DNA of 64,000 nucleotides from Collybia mongolica. Taxonomy: Eukaryota; Basidiomycota; Agaricomycetes; Agaricales; Clitocybaceae. This document shows positions 1 to 11,600 of the stretch, in pieces. The notes under the pieces are model-generated. The model saw only the letters and a list, made by a program, of their open reading frames with translations. It was not told the origin of the DNA and did no database searches. The stretch lies in contig JAAXNY010000001.1 in the NCBI GenBank assembly GCA_013420905.1, positions 6,882,001 through 6,946,000 on the forward strand. The letters run 5' to 3'. Position 1 is the stretch's first letter; every line of letters starts with the position of its first letter. The translations under genes and the position numbers were made by a program.

Positions 1-3000
1 CGGTTTCTTAATCGCAGACGCAGGCGGTGGCACGCTTGATATTAGTGCCTATGCTATTCGCGGAACATCGCCTCTAGTAATGGAAGAAGTTGCACCCCCC
101 GATTGTGAGTTTCCCACCGAATCTTCGGAGCTATTCGGCTTTAAGGTTCGTTTCCAGGTATTTTTGCAGGCTCTGTCTTCGTTAGCAGGAGGGCCAGAGA
201 ATTCTTAGAAGGTAACGCCTTATTCTATTACATTTGCGTTCGAATTTGACTCTATCGGCAGAAAAGCTTAAAAGTTCAAAATATGGAACGCCCGCGGCTC
301 TGGACCACATCACCCATCGGTTTGACGAAACCACGAAACGGCTATTCCGCGATAGGACTGATCTTCAATTCATACCTTTTGGTTCTCCTCTTGATAAGGT
401 TTTTCGGCCTACTGTCTCTTATTAATTGTTTAACACTTCAGACAGGATTTGGCGGTCGGTATCCGTGGGGGACAGCTAAAACTGACAGGGTAACTGACTC
501 TGTCTCTCTGATGACTTAATTGATCTTAATCCTTTTGACAGAAATGAAGGTTTGAAGTTTAGCAACACTTCGTTACAATATATCTGAAATGGTGAGACAG
601 TTGCCAATCTCTTCGAACCTTCCGTAGATGGTACGTTATTGAGTTATATGATAACAACCCAGCTAAAACTTAAGCCAGCTGCGGTCAATGCCATCAAGGC
701 ACAGATAGAGGCGTCCCATGGCATTATCAGGGTAATTGTAGCGGGTTGCCCGTCGTATTTGCGAGCTTAGAATATTTCCTTTAGTCAGTCTTTCTCGTAG
801 GAGGATATGCCGCATCACCATGGTTATTCAAGTAGGTTACCCCGAAAGCTCAACGTTCCCATGAACTTATTGTTTGTTAAGCCAGCTGCAAGAGCGGTTG
901 GCCCCCCTACGCGTTACGGTCAGTAGGCCGGACACGCAAACGTGCGTATATACCTCCCACTTCTAATCCATGTCTAAATCTTTCATTTAGGTCAAAGGCT
1001 GTCGCAGATGGGGCCATTGGCTTTTATTGTGACCATCATGTGTCTGCCCGCATGTCTAAATTCATGTATGGAGTTGAATTCCTGCGTGAGCTAAATCCAC
1101 AAGATCCAGATCATGTCGCGCGTAAGGAGAGATTATGCGAGCTTCCTTCTGGGCCCAAACTCCTTCCAGATGCGTTTGACTGTATCCTCAACCGGGTCTG
1201 TTGTTCTCATGATGGCATTAACTTCACCTGACCCGCAAATACAGAGTGTTAGAGTCAAGGAATCGACAGTTTTCACAAGAAAGTACTGCACTGAGCTTAC
1301 AAGTTTGTCAATGCTCTCCGTATTTGAGGTCGAAATTTGGTGCTATAGGGGGGGTAATGTAGTTCCCAAATGGATAGACAGACAAGCTGGTCGGTTAATT
1401 CCTTCAGACAGCGTTAAGAAGGCTAATTCATACTGTCCGGGCTTAGATGACTTCTCCACATTGTGCGTGGTGCGCGCGGATCTGTCTCCCTTGAGCAGCA
1501 GTGCAGAACCTAAACCCGGGAAAAACGGGAAGACATACTGGACTATCGTATTCTCTGTCGAGATTCATTTTGGTCTTACTGAATTCAGGGCCCGCATTAA
1601 ATGGGTTGACGGTGTACGCACAGTGCTTAATATTTCTGGCATCTCTAATACATTTTTTTTAGGGTAAAACGAAATAGTAAGTTCAAAGCAGCCGTTGTTG
1701 TGTTTTAGTAACAGTGCTTCCTAGTGGACCCGCTTCCATCATTTATAATGAGAGAGGGCATCGTGCCGAGGAAGAAGAACCGGACTCCTATCCAGAAGAC
1801 GATGCAATGAACGGTTCTTCACCTCGAAATGATCGGCTTCGCTCAGAGCCTCCGTCAGGCTCTCGCACACCTGAACAACATTTTCCTCCTGCAAGCGGAG
1901 AGCCTAGCCGACGCGGGTCTACCTTCGAACCCCCCAGACAAGACCCAATGCCGTTGGAGATTCCCGATGTACTTCGGGAGCGAACTTCTTCATTATCTAG
2001 GGGTCTTGCTTCGGCATCGACTCCAGTTCAGACAGATGCGTCACGAGATATTCCTCGAACCCCTGATGTTGTGGTCGAGGAGGTCCCAAAAGATACTAAA
2101 AGGGGGAAAGGGAAGGACAAGACCCCGAAAGGCACCCCCAAACTTGCGGAGTCGCTCAGCGCGGTATGGGGGGCCCCTACAGCCACGGCGTCTTCGCCTG
2201 TAACTTCACCGACGGCAGAGGAATCTAAAGTAGCAGAACTTGTTTTGGTTCCTGAGGCGCCCACCACGACGACCCCGAAGGGAAAGGCGAGGAAGGATTC
2301 ATTCGGCGCTCTTTCTTCCAAAGCGTCGCTAGCAATCACTACTGGTCGATCTCCTCTGGGTAAATCCGAACCCTTCATGGAGCAGAGAGAATCCCCTCAC
2401 AATCCCATGCTCCCAGCGGACATTACTGTTAATGTCCCTTCAGCCCCACAAGAAACTACAACTATACCTGAACCGCCTGCTCCTATGGTTGCACCCCTCG
2501 AAGTTGAGGAACCCGTTCCAGTTGTTTCGCCAGTCACTCCAACAACAGGAAAGAAGAAAAAGAAAGGTGCAAACAAAATCGATACATCCACACCCGCCGC
2601 ATCGAGTCTTCCTTCGGCTGTGACACCTGCTGCCGATGCACCTCCGCCAGCACCGCCGGTGGAAGAACCCTCGAATGAGGTTGCCCGCGCTCCGGAGTCT
2701 ACAGCACCAAAACCTTTATCAGCTGCTCTATCACCTGTGGTGTTGCCTGATCCCCTTGTCGTTCCAACGGAGCCTACTGCTATAGAGACAAGGATTTTCG
2801 AAGACAGTTCATCAGCCTTATTTTCATCCTCCTGGGATAATAATGCAACCACTACAGGAAAGATAGATGACCTCGCTGGGTGGGATTCTATCAATCCAAA
2901 GACTCCCGTGAAGGATAGTCCTGGCATTGGTTGGGGAACACCTGTGAAAACCCCTAAGTCTCGCGCTTCCCCTATTACGTCTTTTGGAAAATCGCCCATA

Positions 3001-3588
3001 GGTGCAGTCAAAACGCCAGCAGCTTCACCAGGATGGGGGACCGCACCCAAATCGCCCTGGGGAACGAAAGCGTCAGCAGCAGTAGAGGATCCTACTCCAG
3101 AGCCAGAACCTTCCCCCAAACCCTCCGCAGCCGAATTACCGGCGGACACTGCCCCACAGTTACTATTTGACAATACTGCACCTCCCCTTGATATTGGATC
3201 TTTTGGTACCACTGACACGCCCTCCTTTATACCAACGACAGACAATCACCCCACTACGTCGCGCCAAGCCACACCAAAACAGACGGCTGAAAGTCTACCC
3301 TCGGTCGCTGCGGGAGACACGATAGCCACAAACCCCGAACCAGTCCTTACGGAAACACCTGCGGCTGAGGCCACCCCCGCACCACCCGCCGAGCCTGAGA
3401 CGCCAGCAGACATAACTGGCGCTACGGGAGGTGAAGCTGGGGGTGATGATGCAAAGGCTGGAGATGATGACAAGGAAGGGGGGGACGAAGTGGATGCTGG
3501 GGGGAAAGGCAAAAAGAAAGGAGGAGCCACTGCAACTGCCACCGCACCCGGAGCTGGAACAAAGAAGAAGAAGAAGGGAAAGAAGTAG
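1..3588 (+). CDS. Hsp70-like ATPase with long disordered C-terminal tail (5' truncated)
   Basis: Partial at the window start; the visible part codes for 972 residues. Inferred exons: 1-104, 170-211, 262-398, 446-489, 542-549, 601-630, 679-731, 785-831, 882-941, 991-1195, 1245-1389, 1447-1613, 1663-1676, 1725-3588; all phases agree. Seen: the phosphate-loop motif DAGGGTLDIS at the start, then FVSRRAREFLE, IRGGQLKLTG, NEVANLFEPSV, VFLVGGYAASPWLF and KAVADGAIGFY, the order known for the cytosolic Hsp70-like (HSPA12-type) family expanded in mushrooms. The Hsp70 part ends near GKTKYGPASIIYNE. One 1864-nt exon then adds about 620 Ala/Pro/Thr/Ser-rich residues with Lys clusters (GKKKKKG, ending KKKKKGKK) and several GW/WG motifs. 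Expected role: ATP-dependent chaperone; the function of the tail is unknown. The family call is firm; fusion to the tail rests on one splice (intron 1677-1724). Confidence 0.8.
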
Positions 3589-4010
3589 GGCCCTCAGCCC
3601 TACGACAAAGAGCTGTTAGGTTTACGGCTTCGCACCAGACATATATGCTGGCTTTTATTAGATCTTTCTTTTTTTATTCTTCTACCTATGTATACAATTG
3701 GTTTGCTTTGGATTCCGACTTGTCTATTCTTCTGCTGAATTGCACAATCTAATTATCTATCTATTCAGGCTCCATGAAGGTCAAGTTGCCCAACACCCTT
3801 GTAAAGTATTACATACTCAGTTACATGTTGATTATTGCCTGAGAATTTTTCAGCCTCTTCCAATTTTTGCCCCTTCCAGCCAACCTGAGCATTCTGAGCA
3901 CCCTTAAAGCATACTTCAGCGTCGAGCCTTACTAGCCTCACTTTAGCTGTCTGTCCTCCCAAAAGATTTGGATCAGTCCTGCATTATCCCAGCTGACGAG
4001 ACTCAAAGTT
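3589..4010. other. intergenic spacer
   Basis: T-rich DNA between the Hsp70-like gene and the F-box gene. It should hold the 3' UTR of the former and the promoter of the latter. I see no further gene. Confidence 0.5.
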
Positions 4011-5611
4011 ATGACTGATCTCTTTCCGACCGAGATTTGGCTACATCTCTCTCAATTTCTACCTAACGAATCATTGCAGGGTATGATGGAGGTCAATCGT
4101 ATTTTCTTCGACATAGCGATGGACGCCCGATACAAAGATATTTCTTTCACGTCTTTCAACTTCGCAGAGGCTAAAATGCTAGATAGACTCGCGTGAGTAG
4201 TACACGATTTCCTGAAGTTGTGTGTGTCTGAACCGCATTGTACCTTAGTGATCCGCTCGTCGCTTGCCGTGTTCGACGCCTCCATCTACGGCTAAGCCTC
4301 AACCGTGCCCTCTTTCGAAAGCAGCCACGAACGACGGCAGGATTATTTCGACGACGGGTAAAATTGGCTCTGCAGACGGCACGTCTACTTCGCCCAGATT
4401 CGACCGATAACGTCACTGGGACGAGAAGTCCAGACTCAAGCTCAAGAAGCCATACCTTGACGTCGTTCCAAGACTTTTATGAAACACTCTCCAGCGTATT
4501 TCCTGGCATGTCCCACTTGGAGGAGTTTACATTCAACTCTTGGAACTGGCCCGTAGATTTCGATGTTCAACCATTTTTCCTAGCTGCATGGGCTACTTTT
4601 GGCAAGAGCCTTCGAAAACTATCCCTTGGCGGAAATCTGGAAGGCTACAGGAAGCTGATAGTTTCTGGGCCGTCACTTGACTCACTCCAAGAATTGGAAT
4701 TGGAATTCACTGACAATATTCACGGTTCCGATCCAACTACTGATGCTGCAATACTCCATGATTCTGTGGCTCCTTTCATTACCACCCTCGCAACCCGACT
4801 AATCTCGCTAAGATTATGGTCTTGGGCATCAACAGACCTGTCACCATTCTTTAAGCAGTTAGGCCCACTTCCTGTCTTGCGTCATCTAGGCATTCGTGCA
4901 GCATTCAACCGGTCTCTGAAGGACGATCCGTCCGGCCTGGCCAGGCTTCTTTCAAGTTCTTCCTCTACGCTTCAGCAGCTAGAGTTACGACTCGACCTGG
5001 CAGGTCTTGTCAATCCTTCTTCGGAACTCCCACTCGCAGAATGGTTGTCGCGAACTATTTTCGATGACACGACCATTTCTACCGGTTTGCAGACTCTCGA
5101 GCTCTATCCTACTGGAACGATTCACGGCTTCCAAACACTACTCATTTGCATTCAGAGATCCGTATCTACTCTGACAAAGCTCGTTGTGCGGAATCGCTAC
5201 TTGCATTTTGAAGAGATTGAGACTATTATCCGGTTGTTCTCTCGTGAAAACACACCGTTGACATGTCTTAGATTAAATGTTTTAACCTTGAACGCAAACC
5301 TCTTTGATCTACTGGGGGAATCCTTGCCCGGATTAAAGTATCTTACCTTAAATATCGGTGACATTGTAGACGGGGATTTGATGGTGAGTTCATCTCCCAA
5401 AAATGAACATTTTATTTATTGAATAGACCGCCAATAGGCCTTTGAAACAGCTATAAAGGACCGGTCTTTCCAGGACTGGAAGTTGTATGACATTGACATC
5501 TGGCAAGGAGGGTCGCAATTGGATGGCGACACCATGGTTTCTATCGCCGGAAGTATTCCGTCCATCCGGAGTTTCTGGGGGGAGGGACACATGGAAATTC
5601 AGCAAGAGTGA
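4011..5611 (+). CDS. F-box domain protein
   Basis: Three exons (4011-4192, 4249-5383, 5438-5611) give 496 residues. The start MTDLFPTEIWLHLSQFLPNE opens directly with an F-box (P-x-E-I-W-x-x-x-x-x-x-L), and IFFDIAMDARYKDISF matches the second half of that motif. The rest holds leucine-rich stretches with regular LxxLxLxxN-like spacing (for example LRKLSLGGN and LKYLTLNIG), as in fungal F-box/LRR proteins. Known of the family: the F-box binds Skp1 and brings substrates to SCF ubiquitin ligases; the leucine-rich part usually binds the substrate. The target is not predictable. Introns are 56 and 54 nt with normal GT-AG ends. Mushrooms carry very large and fast-evolving F-box families, so orthology cannot be assigned. 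Confidence 0.85.
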
Positions 5612-6283
5612 TACCACACTATCACCGTGCATATGTGTATAGCTTTAGCGCTCGACCCTAGGCTCAGACTGATCCAGAACGTCAAATTAATGATTGGGGC
5701 GAGATGACTACTAAGTACTGGAGGATCCCAGGATACTTGGTATTGTAAATTGGGTGGTATAATAGTATCTATAGGATGGAGGTTTTGCAGGAAATGATAA
5801 TCCATGATGCACAGACTGTGCGGGCTTTACTTAGTTTTCGTCGTCAATTTTTACTGGCGGGAGAGAGGGTTCTGTGCGATTGTCTCCGAGCCCGAGTCAC
5901 GTGTAAAGCGGGAATTACCGAATGACAGAAAGTTTTGACTGGTGCATGTGGTTTTTCAGTTTGCTACGTACAACTACCACCACCACAATCACTGCCTCCG
6001 TATTCTTTTGCTCTTGCATCTGACTACAGCCTAGATCTTCCACGATTATTAGTGAACCTTGTCGTGTCACAATCTTCACAATTTCTTCTACCCACTCCCC
6101 CCCACCTCCACTCTGCATTCTCTTCTGTCAAGGCAGAGGATTCATGCTTCGACCTCCAATTGCTATACCAAACCACAAAATACCTCTTTTTCCACTCAAT
6201 AATTCTGTAAGTTCTCTTCCTTTCGTGTAACACAGATGACTTGATATGCCATTCTTTAGCGTTAAATATCTCACCTGCCCAGC
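5612..6283. other. intergenic spacer / eIF5 promoter and 5' leader
   Basis: No coding sequence recognised. The part next to eIF5 is pyrimidine-rich (5970-6200), as in promoters of highly expressed fungal genes. It includes a probable leader intron (6207-6259). Confidence 0.45.
6207..6259 (+). other. probable 5'-UTR intron of eIF5
   Basis: A strong donor (ctGTAAGTtc) and a T-rich acceptor (cattctttAG) lie 53 nt apart, and the acceptor is 24 bases before the eIF5 ATG. The size matches the other introns of the window. Inferred from sequence only. Confidence 0.5.
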
Positions 6284-7676
6284 ATGGCTTCAGGAGTTGT
6301 AAATATTCGTCGTGATGTCGATGACAAGTTCTACCGCTATCGGTATGTCCCCTATTACGAGACCCATTACAACCCACTCACTCTCACTTCAATATAGTAT
6401 GCCCATCCTCACTACCAAAATCGAGGGCAAGGGCAACGGCATCAAAACCGTAGTACCTAATATGTCTGATGTTGCTCGAGCACTCAGCCGCCCCCCAACC
6501 TACACCACCAAGTTCTTTGGTTGCGAGCTCGGTGCACAAACCTCATTCGACGAAAAAAACGACCGTTACATTGTCAATGGGGCTCACGACGCAAACCGCC
6601 TCCGCGAATTACTCGATGTTTTCATTGACAAATTTGTCTTATGTAAATCTTGCAAGAATCCCGAGACTGAACTAGTCATCATCAAGACTGGCAGGGTCGA
6701 AGATATTATCCGAGATTGTAAAGCTTGCGGCGAAAGGACAGGAGTCGATATGAGGCACAAGGTCACCACTTTCATTCTGAAGAACCCTCCGGTCAAGGTC
6801 AAGAAAGGCAAGAATAGGAACACTGGTGATGCCGCAAGCGGCGTTGGGGGCGGTGGAAGTGGCTCACCCGGAGAAGTGAATGGCGAGAACGGCGAGGCCC
6901 ATGTTGCCCATGAGGCAGAAAGTGATGACGAGCTGACCAAGAAAATCAAGGCCGAAGCTGCGGAGTTGAACGATGACGCCGCTCTCACTAAAGAGGGATG
7001 GTCTGCTGATACTTCACCGGAGGCAGTCAAACAACGGATCGAGGCGCTCGAGGGCAGCATGGCAACTGCCACTCTTGCTGGGGATGATGACGGCAGTGAT
7101 GAAGACGCAAATAGTCCTTATGCTGTGCTTGGACGATGGATCGAGGATAACCGAGACGACGATCCCAAGGCTTATGCTGTAGCAATCTACAAGAAGGCGG
7201 AAGAACTTGGTATAGAGAAGAAGCACCGGACAATGCCCATTCTCGTCCCAGCATTGTTCACCGAAGATATCGTTGCGGAGATACCTAAGTATGCTCCTTT
7301 ATTGATCAAAGTGAGTCTGAAACTCGTCCATACTGGTGGTTTCCAATCCCTGCTTTAGATGGTCACGTCCGAAAAACATCAGAAATCGCTGCTGGGCGGC
7401 ATCGAACGCCTGGTCGGAATTGCCCATCCCATGCTTTTGCCAGCAGTTCCCAAGATCCTGATGGAGCTTTATCAGATCGACGTCATTGAAGAGGAAGTCG
7501 TCACTCAGTGGGGAACACACGTCAGCAAGAAATTTGTTGATAAAGAGACGAGCAAGCGCGTCCGTAAGGCCAGTGAACCGTTCCTCAAGGTAAAAATCTA
7601 TCAATTTTATGCACATGTGGTCTAATATGGTCCGCAGTGGTTGGAAGAAGCTGATGACGACGAAGATGAAGACTAA
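6284..7676 (+). CDS. TIF5: translation initiation factor eIF5
   Basis: Four exons (6284-6342, 6398-7310, 7359-7589, 7638-7676) encode 413 residues. The N-terminal start [20 protein letters not shown] is typical of eIF5 and carries the GAP domain; the arginine near residue 15 is the finger that stimulates GTP hydrolysis by eIF2. A zinc ribbon follows: [13 protein letters not shown] with a second CxxC at [11 protein letters not shown] Gly-rich/acidic linker leads to the C-terminal HEAT/W2 domain, which ends in the acidic-aromatic box [17 protein letters not shown] that contacts eIF2-beta and eIF1. Role: GTPase activator in the 43S/48S initiation complex in the cytosol. Length matches yeast Tif5 (about 405 residues). 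A clear housekeeping gene. Confidence 0.97.
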
Positions 7677-10104
7677 GAATGATACTGAATCAGCTTGTCC
7701 AGTTGACTCCATGTCTTTTATGATGTCAGGTCTCCAGAACCGTTATCAAAGGTTTAATATATGCGACTTCATTGTCCTTGTTGACTATAATGGGAGTCTG
7801 AAACGCCGTTGAGTCTGTTGGTCCGTTTATGTATCGAATCTTAAATGGATTGACAATGTGCACCACTTTGTTCGGTCACCGTATCCTTCTGAACAAATGA
7901 GAGTTCACCCATCGTTGTAAGGCTAAGCTTCCTCTTTATAATAGGAAAGACAACCCGATGTTCTCTGATTAAACATACTCTGATGACCTTCGAAATTTAT
8001 CGGCTAATGTTAGTGACGAACGAATATTAAAGGCTTCGAAGTCCCACATTGAATGTGTTTAAGGTGGGTTCCGCCTTTACAGCTCCCAGTCCTTCCTCTC
8101 GTTTTCCGATCCAGGCGTCCGAGTCTATGCTTTTTCTCAACAAAGGAATGCAGACACTTGCATGGCTGATTCATGATACAATATATCCATTCAGCCCCTC
8201 TCCGTCTAGTAATAATTTCTTATATCCGCTGGACAGGGATCGCATTCCTAACCCATTATCTCTCACAGAGTTGCGACCGAGGACCTCGCTTTCTGGCAGG
8301 GATTGTCTGAAATTACTTGGCTGCATACCCCCGTTCTGTTCGTGTTTCTAGAATCGTGGACCCTCGTATTTGCGAGTGCGTCCACACATACTTGCCGCTC
8401 AAACACTATAACTCAGACACTATGTATATTCATTGGTTTTAGGTGGTGTGTTGGTATTGGTGTAGGGCCCGAGTTGAATGAAACAATTCGTTCAGCAGGA
8501 ATCTACCTTAATATCGGGTGCGTATGCTACACAACCTCAAGATTTCTCATCTATGTATTCCCGAGTGCATATTCCAGTCGTCTCACTGCGATCTCATGTA
8601 GACACTGAGAAGGTCCATATTGTGTGGTCTATAATGGTAGGAGCTCTGCGCACGTATCAAATCTCACTTGTATATCGTCTTTTTTTTAACAATAACACTA
8701 TATCAGGTCATCATAGCTCGTCTTCTCGTTGGCAAGAACATATTCAAGTTTCTAAGGTTTGTAACTCAAATTCAGAATTCAGAGCGTACGCACTACGTTA
8801 GGGATGGGGGTCTAGTAATTGTGATTTGCCTAAAGCCTTTCTCTTCGATTCCATCACTATCGTACGGTCTGGGAATACCCTTAGATACCAACCGAGACGC
8901 ATTCTCTGACAACATCATTAGCTACGTCAATGTTCTCCTTAAAGTACTTAAATCAGGGCCCCTATTTCGCTTGAGCCCTCCTGTCGGAAGGGTGACCATG
9001 CGACCTTGCTGTATGACATGAGTTCTGCTGTCTACAACCAACAACCTGATCTACTTCGTTTCGCAGTGCTGCCACGGCAGCTCTTACAAAATCACGGTCA
9101 ATCCCTGGTTCATCTGATCTGTTGGAAAAACACACCAATCTGAATACCATCGGTGAACATGACTGCCCTTACAAAGGCAAGGAGTTAGGGTGGGTATGTT
9201 TAGGAAGTTGTGGGGCAGATGTTTGTCCAATTCACCTTGAAGGGTTAAGTGACAACCATCAAGGTCATCGTCAACGGTCGCCCCCCCCCCCCCCCCCCCC
9301 CCCCGGTCACTGGAGGAAGTGAGAGCAGGTCTTGGGTCACAAGCTCAGCCAATGCACCCCCAAACTCTGACCGCTGCCTCACTACTGCCAAACCTCCTGG
9401 CACATTTATACTCGGACCCCTATATTCGGTAAACTTGGGAAGATCTCACAGCAGCAGTCCCCTGCACATGAATACTTTCCTACAACCTCTTATGCCAATT
9501 CCACTTGTCCAGATCTCCATATGGGTACACGTGGGGACCTTGAACGAGAACCCCGCATTTCTTCTCTCAAACGACCAAAAAGTATTTTTATATCACTTAC
9601 TCTGTTTCGCAATAGAAATCTTGTTGTGCACGGGTTGTAGGTATGCAATCATTCTTGGCAAATTTCGGAGGATCCAACCCTTATCCTTGGCTTCAAAATC
9701 ACGGTGACGACCGAGCTTGACCTGGAAAACCAATCCATAGAGGCCTATTCAAGATGTCATCTACACTGAACCACACAAGGAACAGCGCCACGATCTTTGC
9801 ATCTATGTCTTTATCCAACGGAAGATAGAAACCAAGAAGTAGCCGTCCGATCCCTGCATCAACGCGTTTATATCATGTAGTTGAAACGCTTCAATCAAAG
9901 GTACTCGAAGGATAGCGAGCTTGTGTATATAGTGGCTTGTTCATAACAAATATAGGAATCGTTTTTTGTAATTATCTCCTAGCTTCAAATTTCAAATGTT
10001 TGAACTTGCTGTCTTTGTTCTCCAAACAACACCCTTCACAAACAACTTGTCGCTGCGACTCAGATCGATTGGCCCAACCGTGACTACGCAAAAACCCCTT
10101 AGCT
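7677..10104. other. 2.4 kb without a supported gene; coding-like fragments
   Basis: No gene model could be closed. Short stretches read like exons on the + strand: 8330-8450 (RIVDPRICECVHTYLPLKHY), 8475-8513 (ETIRSAGIYLNI, ending at a good donor), 8710-8810 (VIIARLLVGKNIFKFLR), 8990-9120 (GDHATLLYDMSSAVYNQQPD) and a Cys/His-rich piece at 9150-9260 (GWVCLGSCGADVCPIHLEG). They share splice-like borders but are interrupted by stops. This is either an unrecognised many-exon gene or a decayed one. Confidence 0.3.
9281..9304 (+). repeat. poly-C tract (24 C)
   Basis: An uninterrupted run of 24 cytosines, the longest homopolymer of its kind in the window. Length is likely polymorphic or affected by sequencing error. 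Confidence 0.9.
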
Positions 10105-11385
10105 ATGGCTGACCTTGTGGATTCGATGCTGGATCTTATGCGGCGACTCCCGCCTACGCGCACAGAAGAGAATGTAGCGGCACTGATAGGAATATGCCCA
10201 GATTACGCCGATGACCTCCTTGGAAGTGTCGACCAACCACTACAACTGAAGACAGATCGAGCTACGGGGAGGGATTACCTTGCATGCGACTACAACCGCG
10301 ACGGAGAGAGCTTCAGGTAAGTGTGTCCACATCCCTTGTCAAATCGGCAACCCGCAAACGACAACAAATCTCGGGTGCTGAGAAAATGACGCCAGGATAA
10401 CTAAGTTGCTTATGGTTACTTATTCAGATCTCCATGGTCAAACGAGTATGATCCACCGCTAGAAGATGGAACCATACCCACTCCAAAGCTTCGTAAGCTC
10501 GAAATTACGGCTAATGAAGCATTTGATACCTATCGAGAAATGTAACGGTTTGATTCGACATACAAAAGTCTTTCGTGACTGATTGAAGTTTGTTGACATT
10601 AGGTATTATGAGGGTGGAGTGTCTTCGGTGTACCTCTGGGATCTGGAAGATGGAGGTTTTGCGGGTGTTGTACTACTCAAGAAAAGTAGGTGTCCAAATT
10701 AAATGTGCCTTCGGCGGGGCGTTAAATTCCTGTCTAAAGCAATGACCCCCTCAACGCCATATGAACCTTCTGGATCATGGGATTCTATACACGTCTTTGA
10801 AACGGCGGAGCGTGGGCGGCAGGCACATTACAAACTCACTTCGACTGTTATGCTACAATTGGTTACGCGCAAGGGGTCCGAAGGTGAGAACACCGAAACG
10901 GAGAAAAAACAGGACAACCGAGGTTGGGGTAGAAAAAATGTTGATGGGTGGAAACGTGAGGGTGAAGTTAGCCTGAGCGGGAGCATGACGCGCCAGGTGA
11001 GTGAACATACACGGTGTCGCGGGGGCTGGCTAAGTGACATATGGGTGGTAAGACGGAACAAGACTGGCCCATACAGGATGGTTCATCACACATCACTAAT
11101 ACTGGCAAGATGATTGAGGAGATGGAATTCAAGATGCGGAATCTGTTGCAGGAGGTGGGTTTAATGCGCTTACCTCGATCTACCCCCCGAGCCGGTCCCC
11201 TACTCAGCTTGGGTTCTGGCTGTATTACGATTATCAATGCGCAGAGAACTGACATAAGATGTCACCAGGTTTACTTTGGAAAAACGCGTGATATTGTTTA
11301 TGATCTTCGTAGCATTGATGACCTTGAGAAATCTCGGAGACAAAAAGAGTTACAGAAGGAGTTGGTTGGATTCATAAAGCGGTGA
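10105..11385 (+). CDS. CAP2: F-actin-capping protein subunit beta
   Basis: Six exons (10105-10316, 10428-10541, 10603-10685, 10740-10996, 11053-11154, 11269-11385), 294 residues. The start [20 protein letters not shown] and the motifs [75 protein letters not shown] and [15 protein letters not shown] follow the CapZ-beta family from end to end. Family role: with the alpha subunit it caps filament barbed ends at cortical actin patches. An insertion of about 30 charged residues ([19 protein letters not shown]) precedes the SGSMTRQ segment. The gene converges on the cyclophilin gene, with 215 bp between stop codons. Confidence 0.96.
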
Positions 11386-11600
11386 AAAGAAACTCGGAAG
11401 ACATACAGTTAGCCCTCTTAGTATAAATCTGCTATACGTGATAGAATTTATGGAGTACCCACCAGTACATGGTATGACTGGAGGTACTCTCTACTATACT
11501 ACGTTGTGATCGGATCTAGTTAAACCAGTGGTCATTATTTCAATCCGATCGCCAAGGACTTGAGGTGTCCTTGATAGTCATGAGGTCGTGTTCTTTGCGA

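Noticed and set aside
1713..1725. Separate gene starting at GTG 1714 for the Ala/Pro-rich tail
   Set aside because: A perfect GTAAGT...CCTAG intron (1677-1724) joins this frame to the Hsp70-like coding sequence with the family motif GKTKYGPASII across the junction.
2397..3245. Long minus-strand open frame of 282 codons opposite the Hsp70-like tail
   Set aside because: Mirror of the low-complexity Ala/Pro/Thr-rich exon on the + strand; biased codon use keeps the opposite frame open. No family features.
8049..9707. Naming the 8-9 kb fragments an Argonaute pseudogene
   Set aside because: Only a few residues resemble Argonaute (YLNI, IRSA); no PIWI catalytic motif or PAZ signature was found, so it is listed only as unexplained.
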